Shown: one piece after another, positions 9,069 to 17,498 of the stretch
Numbering within the stretch: position 1 is the first letter of the stretch
How the letters are laid out: every line of letters begins with the position of its first letter
Assembly: GCA_025141015.1 (NCBI GenBank)
Contig: CP081098.1
Span: 1,618,501 to 1,682,500, forward strand
Source of the DNA: Rhodobacteraceae bacterium M382
Lineage (GTDB): Bacteria > Pseudomonadota > Alphaproteobacteria > Rhodobacterales > Rhodobacteraceae
Length of the DNA stretch: 64,000 nucleotides
Reading direction: 5' to 3'
Program-made: the position numbers and the translations under genes
Notes under the pieces: model-generated
Told to the model about the DNA's origin: nothing
Databases searched by the model: none
The model's input: the letters and a program-made list of their open reading frames with translations, nothing else

Positions 9069-9744
9069 TCAGATCGTGGTTTGGGTGGCTGCTTGCGCAC
9101 TCTGTTGCGTTCAACCGCTGGCTTAGGTCGCGTCTCTGATCACGATCTTCTTGGTGCCGTGTTCGGCAACCAAGCCGACCATGATTTGACGCGAAGATAT
9201 CTTTCTCACTCCCTGTGACCGGCAACACATTCGCGGAAGACGTGCGACGGGGCGCTTTCAGCGGCTTTGGGGCATCTTGGTCGGACCGTCGGCGTCCGAT
9301 GTGTGAATCACGAAGCGCAAAAAACCAACGCATCCTGATCATTGCAAATCACAATCTGCGAACAAGACACGCCCTGGTCAATTTGATGATACCAAAAGTC
9401 AGATCGTAATCGTGCTGGATCGCGTGGCCAAATCCAATCGCACCTCATTGATCAAAGCTCGTGACGCCAAGGCTGAGAAGCCCAAACCAAACAAGCGGCT
9501 CGCAGATCAGGCTGAATATGTGAGACCAACCAAGGATCGGTTTGGCGGCTTTCTAGAGCGACCAAGAGTTATCTTGGCAAGATGTTGTAAAATAAGTGAA
9601 ATTGAAAAACCGCGCTCAAGCATTCTGTGCCGAAGCTGGTCTTTGCCGAGCCTTTGGAAGACAGTCTGAGAATTGATTTTCGAACCTCAGGAACCACTCT
9701 TGCCTTCAGGGAGGCCGTGGATTTCTTCAACCAAAAGGATGAAA
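9069..9744. other. Non-coding or decayed region beside tRNA-Tyr
   Basis: A 676-base stretch with no supportable gene. Short frames are open on both strands, but none shows a recognisable motif, a good ribosome site or coding-like third positions. Base composition is visibly more AT-rich than the flanking genes, especially 9300-9700. It lies on the 3' side of the minus-strand tRNA-Tyr, a position where integrating elements often land, but I found no integrase remnant and no second copy of the tRNA 3' end. Confidence 0.5.
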
Positions 9745-9828
9745 TGGTGGGCGACCCTGGAATCGAACCAGGCGTGCGTCTCCGCGAGGGAGTTACAGTC
9801 CCCTGCCACACCTTGCGGCCTGTCGCCC
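9745..9828 (-). tRNA. tRNA-Tyr (anticodon GTA)
   Basis: On the minus strand the acceptor GGGCGAC (from 9828) pairs with GTCGCCC, followed by A and an encoded CCA (ending at 9745). The D stem is GCC/GGC, the anticodon arm GGGGA-CTGTAAC-TCCCT gives anticodon GTA, there is a long variable arm as expected for tRNA-Tyr, and the T arm is CCTGG-TTCGATT-CCAGG. It is divergent from the rlmB-type gene, a common arrangement in this group. Confidence 0.95.
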
Positions 9829-9947
9829 ACTGTCAGGTGGTTGTTGCACCTGACGTGAGGGCGTGATTACTAGCGGACAAAAGCAGCGTCAACAGGAAAA
9901 TCCCAAGATTTTCACGTGGCGTTGAAAAAAGCCTGCTGGAGAAGAAA

Positions 9948-10724
9948 ATGGCCAAAAAACCCAAATGGATCGTCGAAAAAGAACAGGCCCGCAAGGCCGC
10001 TGGATCCGAAACGGTCTGGCTGTTTGGCCTGCATGCGGTTCGGGATGCGCTGATGAACCCCAAGCGCGAGAAATTGCGTCTGGTTGTGACATTGAACGCG
10101 CGGGCCAAGCTGGAAGATGCCATTACCGCCGGTGGGATCGAACCCGAAGTGGTCGACCCCAGAAAATTCAATGTACCGATTGATGCCAACTCGGTCCATC
10201 AGGGGGCCGCGATGGAGGTGAAGCCACTGAACTGGGGGGGATTGGCCGACAATTGTATCGGTCGCGAAGCTCCGCGTGTTCTGCTGCTCGATCGGGTGAC
10301 CGATCCGCATAATGTGGGCGCTATTTTGCGATCGGCCGAAGTGCTGGGTGCCAGTGCTGTCATTGGGACCCGTCACCATTCTGCGCCCGAAACGGGTGCA
10401 TTGGCCAAAACGGCCAGTGGTGCGTTGGAGCGTCAACCCTATTTGCGGATGCGCAATTTGGCTGACACTATTGCCGAGCTTCAGAATATGGGGTTCCTGG
10501 TTCTGGGTCTGGATGGCGAGGCCGAGGTCACCATCGAAGCCACCCTGGAGGGACGCAAGGACAGGCCCGTGGCGCTGGTGCTGGGAGCCGAAGGGCCCGG
10601 GCTGCGCGAAAAGACCAAACAGGTGGTCGATCAGTTGGTCAGAATTGACGCGGCGGGTGGATTTGGGTCTTTGAACGTCTCAAACGCCGCGGCAATCGCC
10701 CTATATGCTTCGGTAGAGCGATAG
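9948..10724 (+). CDS. rlmB: SpoU/TrmH-family 23S rRNA 2'-O-ribose methyltransferase (RlmB-like)
   Basis: A 258-residue SAM-dependent SPOUT methyltransferase. The three family motifs are present: DPHNVGAILRSAE (motif 1, about residues 118-130), VALVLGAEGPGLRE (motif 2, about 206-219) and SLNVSNAAAIALY (motif 3, about 242-254). The N-terminal substrate-binding domain begins around 'VWLFGLHAVRDALMNPKREK'. RlmB methylates the 2'-OH of G2251 in the 23S rRNA peptidyl-transferase region. The position next to tRNA-Tyr fits rlmB, but other TrmH-type RNA targets cannot be excluded. Confidence 0.85.
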   Translation: MAKKPKWIVEKEQARKAAGSETVWLFGLHAVRDALMNPKREKLRLVVTLNARAKLEDAITAGGIEPEVVDPRKFNVPIDANSVHQGAAMEVKPLNWGGLADNCIGREAPRVLLLDRVTDPHNVGAILRSAEVLGASAVIGTRHHSAPETGALAKTASGALERQPYLRMRNLADTIAELQNMGFLVLGLDGEAEVTIEATLEGRKDRPVALVLGAEGPGLREKTKQVVDQLVRIDAAGGFGSLNVSNAAAIALYASVER

Positions 10725-10733
10725 GAGGCGACC

Positions 10734-11054
10734 ATTCCCCAGACTGACAAGATTCTGACCTGCTGTTATTGTGGAACCCGCACCATCATGGCCGCTCTGC
10801 GCCGCCAGGGTCATACGACCCTGGTGTGCAGCTCTTGCGGTGCACCATTGGCTGCGCAGAAGGCACGGAAATCGACTGTGGTCGCCGCTGTGGCCCATAC
10901 CGCGGCCGGATGTGGCGCGACCGGTGTCAAAATCGCAAAATCACACAAGTCTTCCAAGTCCAAAAAAGCCAAATACAAAACGCGCAAGCGCAAGGGGATG
11001 TGGTCGCGGGTGTTGGACGAGGCATTCGACGCAATCGAAGACATTTTTGATTGA
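10734..11054 (+). CDS. Small basic zinc-ribbon protein, probable ATT start
   Basis: If read from ATT at 10734, the product has 106 residues and starts with a zinc ribbon: 'TCCYCGTRT' followed 17 residues later by 'VCSSCGAPL', i.e. two CxxC knuckles. After it comes a Lys/Arg-rich linker ('SHKSSKSKKAKYKTRKRKG') and an acidic end. The only ATG in frame (10788) cuts off the first knuckle and has no ribosome site, whereas the ATT has a perfect AGGAGG at 10723-10728 with five bases between. No other usable start lies upstream in frame. The basic linker suggests nucleic-acid contact. It follows rlmB by nine bases and is probably co-transcribed. Function unknown. Confidence 0.6.
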   Translation: MPQTDKILTCCYCGTRTIMAALRRQGHTTLVCSSCGAPLAAQKARKSTVVAAVAHTAAGCGATGVKIAKSHKSSKSKKAKYKTRKRKGMWSRVLDEAFDAIEDIFD

Positions 11055-11168
11055 GACGGACGTTGCGCTGCAATTTCGATCACAAAAGCGTATGAAAGGT
11101 TTCCAGACGGGGGCCGGGACGTCATTTTATTGGAAATACAACATCAAAGATGACTGACCCGATACACC

Positions 11169-11612
11169 ATGCGCCGATTTATCATCCTCCTGATCATGCT
11201 CGTGTTCCTGCCATTGACTGCGGCCCGGGCGGACACATCGATTTTTAGCGAATCCTCTGGGGTCGCAATCGGCGGGTATGATACCGTCGCCTATTTCAAA
11301 GCGGGCCATCCGATGCCGGGTCAGCGCGATTTTGCCGTGATGTGGAAGGGCGTTACCTGGTTGTTTGTCTCGGATGGAAATCGACAAGCCTTTGAATCCA
11401 ACCCGCGCGCGTATGCTCCTCAATTCGGCGGATATTGTGCTTATGCAGTTTCCAATGGGTATCTGATGAATGGGGATCCCATGGCGTGGGAGATTGTGGA
11501 CAACCGCCTGTATCTGACGTTTAGCCCGCCGGTGCACCAGATTTGGCGTAAGGATCGTGACGGACATATCGCCAAGGGCCAGGGTAATTGGCCTGTCGTG
11601 CTGCGGAATTAG
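11169..11612 (+). CDS. Secreted YHS-domain protein
   Basis: A 147-residue exported protein. The N-terminus is a signal peptide (MRRFIILLIMLVFLPLTAARA, cleavage about residue 21-22). The mature part is a YHS domain: 'AIGGYDTVAYFKAGHPMPG' (about 35-53), a central 'WKGVTWLFVSDGNRQAFESNP', then 'APQFGGYCAYAVSNGY'. YHS domains are thought to bind metal. The family includes members with selenocysteine; the Cys in GGYC could correspond to that position, but I cannot confirm it. A terminator follows at 11680. Confidence 0.78.
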   Translation: MRRFIILLIMLVFLPLTAARADTSIFSESSGVAIGGYDTVAYFKAGHPMPGQRDFAVMWKGVTWLFVSDGNRQAFESNPRAYAPQFGGYCAYAVSNGYLMNGDPMAWEIVDNRLYLTFSPPVHQIWRKDRDGHIAKGQGNWPVVLRN

Positions 11613-11679
11613 GACCCCAGAAAGTCACAAGTTGGAGAGCAGGGTTTAAATCCATCCTGTGTGACCCCAATTTAATAAC

Positions 11680-11712
11680 AGACCCCGGACGGGAACACCC
11701 GGAGGTCTTTTT
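11680..11712 (+). terminator. Probable intrinsic terminator after the YHS-protein gene
   Basis: AGACC-CCGG at 11680-11688 pairs with CCGG-a-GGTCT (11699-11708, one bulge), followed directly by TTTT. It lies 68 bases beyond the YHS stop codon and before the CoA-binding gene. Confidence 0.6.
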
Positions 11713-11885
11713 CACTGTCCCTCGTTCCACACTGTGCGCCCGGCCCCCAAGACCCGGGCGCATTTTTTATGGCATTTCTCAATTGGAGTCGCGGGGAGAC
11801 ATGGCGTTTGTATCCCGTGTGGTGTCGAATGCCGACTTGCATTGCCTGAGCGTCAATGGTTGTGTGCGGGCCACAGGAGAAGAAC

Positions 11886-12356
11886 ATGGCGGATTACAGT
11901 GATTCACTGCTCAAATCGGTACTAAAAAGAACCAAAACCATAGCGGTGGTGGGGGTGTCGATGAATTCTGTCCGCCCCAGTTATTACGTGGCGCGCTATC
12001 TTGGGCTCAAGGGTTACAAGGTCATCCCGGTGAACCCCGGGCACGCGGGTAAACGGTTGTTTGGCGAAGTCGTGCGCGGTGATCTGAGTGATATCCAAGG
12101 GCCGGTCGATATGGTTGATATCTTTCGCCGGTCCGAAGCGGTGCCGGGGATCGTCGATCAGGCGTTAGCGCAATTCCCCAATCTACAGACGATCTGGATG
12201 CAGATCGGGGTCGAGCACGCCGAAGCGGCAGCCAAAGCCGAAGCGCGGGGCGTTACAGTTATCCAAAACCGCTGCCCAAAGATCGAATACCAACGACTGT
12301 TCGGCGAGTTGCGCATGGGTGGATTTGCCACCGGAATCATTTCTTCGAAGCTGTAG
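11886..12356 (+). CDS. CoA-binding domain protein (YccU-like)
   Basis: A 156-residue Rossmann-fold protein of the CoA-binding (YccU) family. The N-terminal 'KTIAVVGVSMNSVRPSYYVARYL' (about residues 17-39) is the nucleotide-binding strand-loop-helix, and 'GYKVIPVNPGHAGKRLFGE' follows as in the succinyl-CoA synthetase alpha-like fold. ATG 11886 is preceded by AGGAGAAG. These stand-alone proteins bind CoA derivatives, but a reaction has not been established for most. It stands alone, with the convergent hisE downstream. Confidence 0.8.
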   Translation: MADYSDSLLKSVLKRTKTIAVVGVSMNSVRPSYYVARYLGLKGYKVIPVNPGHAGKRLFGEVVRGDLSDIQGPVDMVDIFRRSEAVPGIVDQALAQFPNLQTIWMQIGVEHAEAAAKAEARGVTVIQNRCPKIEYQRLFGELRMGGFATGIISSKL

Positions 12357-12584
12357 GGCGATATCCTGACCCAAATGAGCGCCTGCGGCGCGCAGGTTAT
12401 GTCATCGCCGCCCTTGGGGCGTCGCCTCCGTGCGCGTGGGACGGTGACATGTGGAATTGGCCTGTTGCAAGGGTGTTGCGGTCAGGCAAGGTCGCTGTCA
12501 GTCAGGGGGGCGGCGGGATGACTGGGCGGCCAGATACGGCGACTCCGCACGCCTGATGTGGGCCTGCGGAGTGGGGTGAAACTC

Positions 12585-12902
12585 TCAGGACGTCGGACGC
12601 GCTGCTTTTTCAACCAGTCCACTTAATCCCTGGCGTCGGGCCAATTCGTTCAGCACATCGTCCAGGGGGATGTCCCTGGCTGCCAACATGACCAGGAAAT
12701 GATAGAGGACGTCGGCACCTTCGGTGGTGAGCTTGCTTCGGTCACCTTTAACAGCTTCGATGATGGCCTCGATGGCCTCTTCTCCGAATTTTTCGGCGCA
12801 TTTCTCGGGGCCCTTTGCCAACAATTTGGCGGTCCAGCTGCTGTCGGGATCAGCGGACTTTCGGGCGTCGATGGTGGCGGCCAATTCGTGCAGGATGGAC
12901 AT
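12585..12902 (-). CDS. hisE: Phosphoribosyl-ATP pyrophosphatase
   Basis: A 105-residue HisE protein, the enzyme that hydrolyses phosphoribosyl-ATP to phosphoribosyl-AMP in the second step of histidine synthesis. The metal-binding helices are seen in 'KCAEKFGEEAIEAIIEAVKG' (about residues 33-52) and 'EGADVLYHFLVMLAARD' (about 60-76). It follows hisF by 10 bases on the same strand, so they form one operon. An inverted repeat (12542-12549 with 12565-12572) lies just after the stop but lacks a T run. Confidence 0.92.
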   Translation of the reverse strand: MSILHELAATIDARKSADPDSSWTAKLLAKGPEKCAEKFGEEAIEAIIEAVKGDRSKLTTEGADVLYHFLVMLAARDIPLDDVLNELARRQGLSGLVEKAARPTS

Positions 12903-12912
12903 AGTGGAGCCC

Positions 12913-13674
12913 TCAGTTCGAACGCATCGGGATGCCGGCGGAAATCATGTGTTCCTTGGCTTCACGGATGGTGTATTCGCCGAAATGGAAGATGGATGCA
13001 GCCAGCACAGCGCTGGCACCGCCCTCGGTCACCCCATCCACCAGGTGGTCCAGGGTCCCGACACCGCCCGAGGCGATCACGGGCACATCCACAGAATCAC
13101 TGATCGCGCGGGTAAGGGGCAGGTTGAACCCGGATTTGGTGCCATCGCGATCCATTGAGGTCAGGAGGATTTCGCCCGCCCCCTTGGCGACCACCAGCTT
13201 GGCAAACTCGACCGCATCTATCCCGGTGGGTTTGCGCCCGCCGTGGGTGAAGATCTCCCATTTGCCCGGAGAAACGGTTTTGGCGTCAATGGCGCAGACA
13301 ATGCACTGGCTGCCGAACTGATCAGCGGCTTGGGCGATCACATCCGGGTTGGCCACGGCAGCCGAGTTGAAGCTGACCTTGTCAGCTCCGGCCAGCAACA
13401 GGGCGCGCACGTCTTCTTTGGTGCGGACCCCGCCGCCCACGGTCAGGGGCACAAAACATTGTTCGGCGGTGCGACGCACCACATCGAACATGGTGCCGCG
13501 GTTTTCATGGGTGGCGTGAATGTCGAGAAAACAGATCTCGTCCGCGCCCGCCGCGTCATAGGCCTTGGCGGATTCAACCGGATCGCCTGCGTCGCGCAGG
13601 CCGACAAAATTGACGCCCTTGACCACACGGCCGTCGGCGACATCGAGACAGGGAATGATGCGGGTTTTCAGCAT
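12913..13674 (-). CDS. hisF: Imidazole glycerol phosphate synthase, cyclase subunit
   Basis: A 253-residue TIM barrel. It opens '[19 protein letters not shown]', where Asp11 is catalytic, and has '[10 protein letters not shown]' with the second catalytic Asp (about residue 130). The phosphate-binding loops 'LTVGGGVRT' and 'VIASGGVGT' are present. With HisH it makes imidazole glycerol phosphate and AICAR. It is followed by hisE, but hisA lies 2.5 kb upstream beyond an unrelated divergent gene pair, and hisH is not in the window. Confidence 0.96.
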   Translation of the reverse strand: MLKTRIIPCLDVADGRVVKGVNFVGLRDAGDPVESAKAYDAAGADEICFLDIHATHENRGTMFDVVRRTAEQCFVPLTVGGGVRTKEDVRALLLAGADKVSFNSAAVANPDVIAQAADQFGSQCIVCAIDAKTVSPGKWEIFTHGGRKPTGIDAVEFAKLVVAKGAGEILLTSMDRDGTKSGFNLPLTRAISDSVDVPVIASGGVGTLDHLVDGVTEGGASAVLAASIFHFGEYTIREAKEHMISAGIPMRSN

Positions 13675-14267
13675 GGGGGCGTTATGGACCGGTTTGATCC
13701 GAGGGGGAAGGGGTTTTCCGGTTCGACCCGCGCCGATTGGTCATTTCGCTCTTGATTTTTTTGGGTCCAAAGGGGGGCGGGCAGAGGAGATACATCTGGG
13801 CGGCTGCTTGCGCTTGGTTTGACAGTCGGGCGCGGTGAAGGTCAATAAAGTCAACGGGTTAGCAGGATTGGTTTCATTGGGTTTGAGAGCGTTGGCGGCC
13901 TTCTTTATCGATTGTTGCGATGAGGGGATGGTTTTTGATGAGATGAAACCAAGCAGCTGATGGCAAGGTGGCCGCGTGACGTCGACCATCAATCATCTGC
14001 CCAATACCCATAGCGACAGTTTCAACTCTGGAGGCCGGGTTGTTGGTCGCCGCCTTTTGGCCGCCGCCAACGGGTTTGATGGTGCCCGTTCAACACACCG
14101 GAACGGGCTTCAATCCACAATTTGGTGTTCTCAAGCAGCCATTCCGCTTTTGGATCAGTTGTTTTGCTCGCCGCGACGCCTGATTTCCTATCACGTCACG
14201 CCACCCCATCACAGGCGACGCGATGAATTCTCGCTTTGGCATCAGGGCGTGTTTGGCATCCATGGGA
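13675..14267. other. Intergenic region upstream of hisF
   Basis: A 593-base region without a gene I can support. It should contain the hisF-hisE promoter. Short open frames exist on both strands (for example 14090-14329 minus), but their products match no family I recognise and lack good ribosome sites. The interruption of the usual hisA-hisF neighbourhood makes this a likely junction of a past insertion. No inverted terminal repeats or target duplications were seen. Confidence 0.45.
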
Positions 14268-15164
14268 TCAACGGCTTTCCGCCCCTTGGTATTGGCTCTC
14301 GTTGCGCAGCCAATCGCGGACGGTCGCAATCAGCGCCGGGTCACGTGGCTTGCGGGGGCTGACGATGTAGTACCCGTCGCCGGTTGTCAGCGCTGCTTCA
14401 AATGCCTGACACAGGCGGTTGCTGCTCAGGTCCCGGTCAACCAGTGCTTTGGGCGTCAACGCCACCCCCTGCCGGGCGAGCGCGGCGTCGATGGCCAGAG
14501 AGGTGTGGCTGAAGGTCATGGTTCTGATATCCGGCAGCGGCTGCCCCGTGCACATGGTTTCAAGAAACAGCGGCCAGCGACCATGGGAATCTTCCAGCAG
14601 CACATGATGGCGCAGATCCTGTGGGACACGGATTGGCTGGGGTCCTTGTGCCAGGTCGGGGTGACAAACGGCGATCACGTCTGAGGAAAATAGAGGATCC
14701 GCCAGCAGCCCGGGGCCAAAGGGCGGTGTGCCCAGGCGAATTGCTATGTCGACACCGTCGGATTGAAAGTTCACCAGAGTGTTCGAGGCATCCAGGCGGA
14801 TACGGATATCGGGGTTCCGCGCGGAAAACTCTCCCAGTCGTGGCACTAGCCATCTTGTTGCCAGAGAGGGCGACGTACTGATCGTCACAACGACCTCTCC
14901 GGGCGTGATCGTATCGGTGGCTTCGGCAATCATGTCGAACGCGCGGTGGATCGACGGCAGGTACCGCCGTCCTTCGTCGGTGAGAGACAAGCCTCTTGCA
15001 TTTCTATTGAACAATTTGATTTTCAATATTTTTTCTAAAGACCGCACCTGTTGAGACACGGCACCCTGGGTGACGCCCAGCTCCTGGGCTGCCCGTTTGA
15101 AGGTCAAGTGACGGCCAGAGGCTTCAAAGGCCTTTAACGCGTTGAGGGGGGGCATTCGGCGCAT
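14268..15164 (-). CDS. LysR-family regulator (GcvA-like)
   Basis: A 298-residue LysR protein. The helix-turn-helix lies in 'LTFKRAAQELGVTQGAVSQQ' (about residues 20-39), followed by 'LFNRNARGLSLTDEGRRYLP'. The effector domain begins 'VVVTISTSPSLATRWLVPRL', as in the GcvA subgroup. It is divergently transcribed from the SDR gene, 123 bases away, so it probably controls that gene. A dyad at 15181-15197 is a candidate operator. The inducer is unknown. Confidence 0.88.
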   Translation of the reverse strand: MRRMPPLNALKAFEASGRHLTFKRAAQELGVTQGAVSQQVRSLEKILKIKLFNRNARGLSLTDEGRRYLPSIHRAFDMIAEATDTITPGEVVVTISTSPSLATRWLVPRLGEFSARNPDIRIRLDASNTLVNFQSDGVDIAIRLGTPPFGPGLLADPLFSSDVIAVCHPDLAQGPQPIRVPQDLRHHVLLEDSHGRWPLFLETMCTGQPLPDIRTMTFSHTSLAIDAALARQGVALTPKALVDRDLSSNRLCQAFEAALTTGDGYYIVSPRKPRDPALIATVRDWLRNESQYQGAESR

Positions 15165-15180
15165 GTGGGCGTCCGCACAG

Positions 15181-15197
15181 AGTATAGAATTTCTACT
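15181..15197. promoter_or_regulatory. Candidate LysR operator in the LysR/SDR divergent region
   Basis: AGTATAGAATTTCTACT is an imperfect dyad (AGT-AGAA against TTCT-ACT) 17 bases upstream of the LysR start codon, where LysR proteins usually autoregulate and activate the divergent gene. Confidence 0.4.
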
Positions 15198-15287
15198 GTC
15201 TTAACGCAGAAGTTCTGGTTGGTCAAATCTGGCCGCATGGCCCAAGCTGAGACGAAAGCCGCAGTTAACGTATCTGGAGAGAGAAAA

Positions 15288-15995
15288 ATGACCGATCAAA
15301 AAGTTGCAATCATTACCGCAGGGGGCAGTGGCATGGGCGCGGATGCGGCCCGGCGGTTGGCGGCGGATGGGTTCAAGGTGTCGATCCTGTCGTCGTCGGG
15401 CAAGGGTGAGGCATTGGCCGCAGAATTGGGGGGAATCGGCATTACCGGGTCCAACCAGTCGAATGCAGATCTTGGGCGGTTGGTCGACACGACCATGGAT
15501 GCCTGGGGGCGTGTCGATGTGCTGGTGAATTCAGCCGGCCACGGGCCCCGGGCTCCGGTTTTGGAGCTGAGCGACGAGGAGTGGCACCTGGGGATGGATG
15601 TCTATTTTCTGAATGTGGTGCGCCCCACGCGGCTGGTTGCGCCAATCATGGTACAGCAGAAATCCGGGAGCATCATCAACATCTCGACCTTTGCCGCCTT
15701 TGAGCCGGATCCGGTGTTTCCGACCTCTGGTGTGATGCGGGCCGGGCTGGCTGCCTTTGCCAAGCTGTTTTCCGACGCATATGCGGGCGACAATCTGCGC
15801 ATGAACAACGTGCTGCCCGGTTTTATTGACAGCCTGCCGGAGAATGCGGACTTCAAGGCCAGAATCCCGATGGGCCGGTACGGAAAATCCTATGCAGAAG
15901 TTGCGGCGACCGTTGGTTTTCTTGCGTCAGAGGGCGGCGGCTATATCACCGGGCAGAACCTGCGGGTTGATGGCGGCATCACCCGGTCGGTGTGA
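15288..15995 (+). CDS. Short-chain dehydrogenase/reductase family protein with altered active site
   Basis: A 235-residue SDR. The cofactor loop is 'AGGSGMG' (TGxxxGxG type, about residues 11-17), 'LVNSAGHGP' is the NAG motif, and 'SIINISTFAAF' carries the catalytic Ser. The YxxxK pair is not recognisable: the expected place reads 'FPTSGVMRAGLAAF', so Tyr is replaced by Ser (or Thr) and Lys by Arg. 'NNVLPGFIDSLPE' and 'ITGQNLRVDGG' complete the fold. I start at ATG 15288 (GGAGAGAG upstream, matches family N-terminus) and not at 15165. It is divergent from the LysR gene. NAD(P) binding is likely; classical reductase chemistry is doubtful. Confidence 0.82.
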   Translation: MTDQKVAIITAGGSGMGADAARRLAADGFKVSILSSSGKGEALAAELGGIGITGSNQSNADLGRLVDTTMDAWGRVDVLVNSAGHGPRAPVLELSDEEWHLGMDVYFLNVVRPTRLVAPIMVQQKSGSIINISTFAAFEPDPVFPTSGVMRAGLAAFAKLFSDAYAGDNLRMNNVLPGFIDSLPENADFKARIPMGRYGKSYAEVAATVGFLASEGGGYITGQNLRVDGGITRSV

Positions 15996-16128
15996 TGCCG
16001 GGCATCCGGTCGGCCTGACAGTCGACCGGAAACAGCAACGTAAAAAAGGGCAGGGGGTGTTGCCCCCGGTGGGCCGATGGCCCAGTCCTGCACCATTCAC
16101 CCTGGGGGTAGTTTAACCAGAAAAGAAC

Positions 16129-16851
16129 TCAGGCGCGAAAGACCGTCAGCGCCTCTTTCAGGTCGATGGCACCGTCATACAGCGCGCGACCTGAAATGGC
16201 ACCATTCAACGGCGCGCCGCAGGATTTCAGCGCCTGAAGGTCGGCAATCGACGAGACGCCGCCCGAGGCAATGACCGGGATCGACACCGCATTTGCGAGC
16301 GCGGCTGTGGCCTCGACATTGGGACCTTTCATGGCACCATCACGCATGATGTCGGTGTAGATAATCGCGGCCACACCAGCATCTTCGAACGATTTCGCCA
16401 GATCGGTGACCATGACGTCGGTCTCTGTGGCCCAGCCCTTGGTTGCGACCTTGCCATTGCGCGCATCAATGCCCACCGCGACCTTGCCGGGGAACGCGCG
16501 GGCGGCCTCGCGTACCAGATCGGGATTTTCAACGGCGACGGTGCCAAGGATCACACGGGCCAAGCCTCGGTCGATCCAGCGTTCGATGGTGGCCATGTCG
16601 CGGATGCCACCACCCAGCTGAGCCGGGACCTGGGTCTGTTTCAGGATCTCTTCCACCGGGGCGGCGTTGACGGGTTCACCTGCAAAGGCACCGTTCAGAT
16701 CCACCAGATGCAGCCATTCACACCCGGCGTTGACAAACTCCAGCGCCTGGGCCGCGGGATTGTCGTTGAACACGGTGGTCTGCTCCATGTCGCCATGCAC
16801 AAGGCGAACGGCCTGACCGTCTTTGAGGTCGATGGCGGGGTAGAGGATCAT
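16129..16851 (-). CDS. hisA: Phosphoribosylformimino-AICAR ribotide isomerase
   Basis: A 240-residue TIM barrel for the fourth step of histidine synthesis. It opens '[19 protein letters not shown]' with catalytic Asp7, and '[18 protein letters not shown]' holds the second catalytic Asp (about 127). 'QLGGGIRDM' and '[10 protein letters not shown]' are the phosphate-binding loops. It points the same way as hisF but is separated from it by the SDR/LysR pair, and the next upstream gene is unrelated. Confidence 0.96.
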   Translation of the reverse strand: MILYPAIDLKDGQAVRLVHGDMEQTTVFNDNPAAQALEFVNAGCEWLHLVDLNGAFAGEPVNAAPVEEILKQTQVPAQLGGGIRDMATIERWIDRGLARVILGTVAVENPDLVREAARAFPGKVAVGIDARNGKVATKGWATETDVMVTDLAKSFEDAGVAAIIYTDIMRDGAMKGPNVEATAALANAVSIPVIASGGVSSIADLQALKSCGAPLNGAISGRALYDGAIDLKEALTVFRA

Positions 16852-16995
16852 GGTTCGGCATCCTTTTGCTGTCTGTCGCGGGTGCTATGCACCGGTCCCT
16901 GCCGAAATGCAACGCGACCCAAAGTCAGTCTTGCCCGGTTTTCATGGGAGGGTCACAGTGGGTCCGAGTGATAAGACAGCCAGGGAGACAACGCG

Positions 16996-17394
16996 ATGAA
17001 ACGACTGATTGCAAGCGCAGGGGTGATAATCGGTCTGGCGGGGGCGGCATTGGCCGATCCGGCGGCCGGCACATGGAAGACGGAACCCGGGGATACGGGG
17101 GGCTATCTGCATGTGGACGTGGGGCCCTGTGGCTCTGCCATTTGTGGCACGATCAAAACCGCCTTTGACAAGAATGGGGTGGAACAGACCGACTATGAAC
17201 ACAAGGGAAAGAAGATGATCTGGGACATGCAGGCCGACGGGGGCGGGTCCTATTCAGACGGTCAGATCTGGGCTGCGGATTCGGGCAAGACCTATTCGTC
17301 CAAAATGTCGCTCAGTGGCAATGCGCTAACCGTCAAGGGCTGTGTCGCAGGTGGGTTGATCTGTCGGGGGCAGACCTGGAAACGGGTGAACTGA
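16996..17394 (+). CDS. DUF2147 family secreted protein
   Basis: A 132-residue exported protein with signal peptide MKRLIASAGVIIGLAGAALA (cleavage about residue 20) and the DUF2147 pattern 'PAAGTWKTEPGD', 'CGSAICGTI', 'YSDGQIWAADSGKTYSSKM' and 'LTVKGCV.GGLICRGQTWKRV'. It has an even number of Cys residues, which may form disulfides in the periplasm. The family's role is not established. GGGAGACAACGCG precedes the ATG. A bidirectional terminator follows. Confidence 0.82.
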   Translation: MKRLIASAGVIIGLAGAALADPAAGTWKTEPGDTGGYLHVDVGPCGSAICGTIKTAFDKNGVEQTDYEHKGKKMIWDMQADGGGSYSDGQIWAADSGKTYSSKMSLSGNALTVKGCVAGGLICRGQTWKRVN

Positions 17395-17418
17395 TCACCT
17401 TGAGTTTTGCAAAAAAAG

Positions 17419-17449
17419 AAGGCCGGGCTGCGCGCAGCACCGGCCTTTT
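17419..17449. terminator. Bidirectional terminator between the DUF2147 gene and livF
   Basis: AAGGCCGG at 17419-17426 pairs with CCGGCCTT at 17440-17447, enclosing a perfect GCTGCGCGCAGC. It is followed by TT on the plus strand and preceded by a seven-A run that gives a U tract on the minus strand. It serves two convergent operons. Confidence 0.85.
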
Positions 17450-17498
17450 AGTCGGTCAACACCGGCAGGGGGACTACCGGTGAGACGGGGAGTAAAAC

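Noticed and set aside
9069-9828. Genomic island at tRNA-Tyr
   Set aside because: No integrase gene or remnant and no repeat of the tRNA 3' end could be found in the window.
12542-12572. Inverted repeat ACTCCGCA/TGCGGAGT as terminator of hisE
   Set aside because: The loop is long and there is no T run on the minus strand; termination here cannot be supported.
13976-14362. Open frames on both strands between hisF and the LysR gene
   Set aside because: No recognisable domain, no ribosome sites and overlapping frames on both strands; treated as non-coding.
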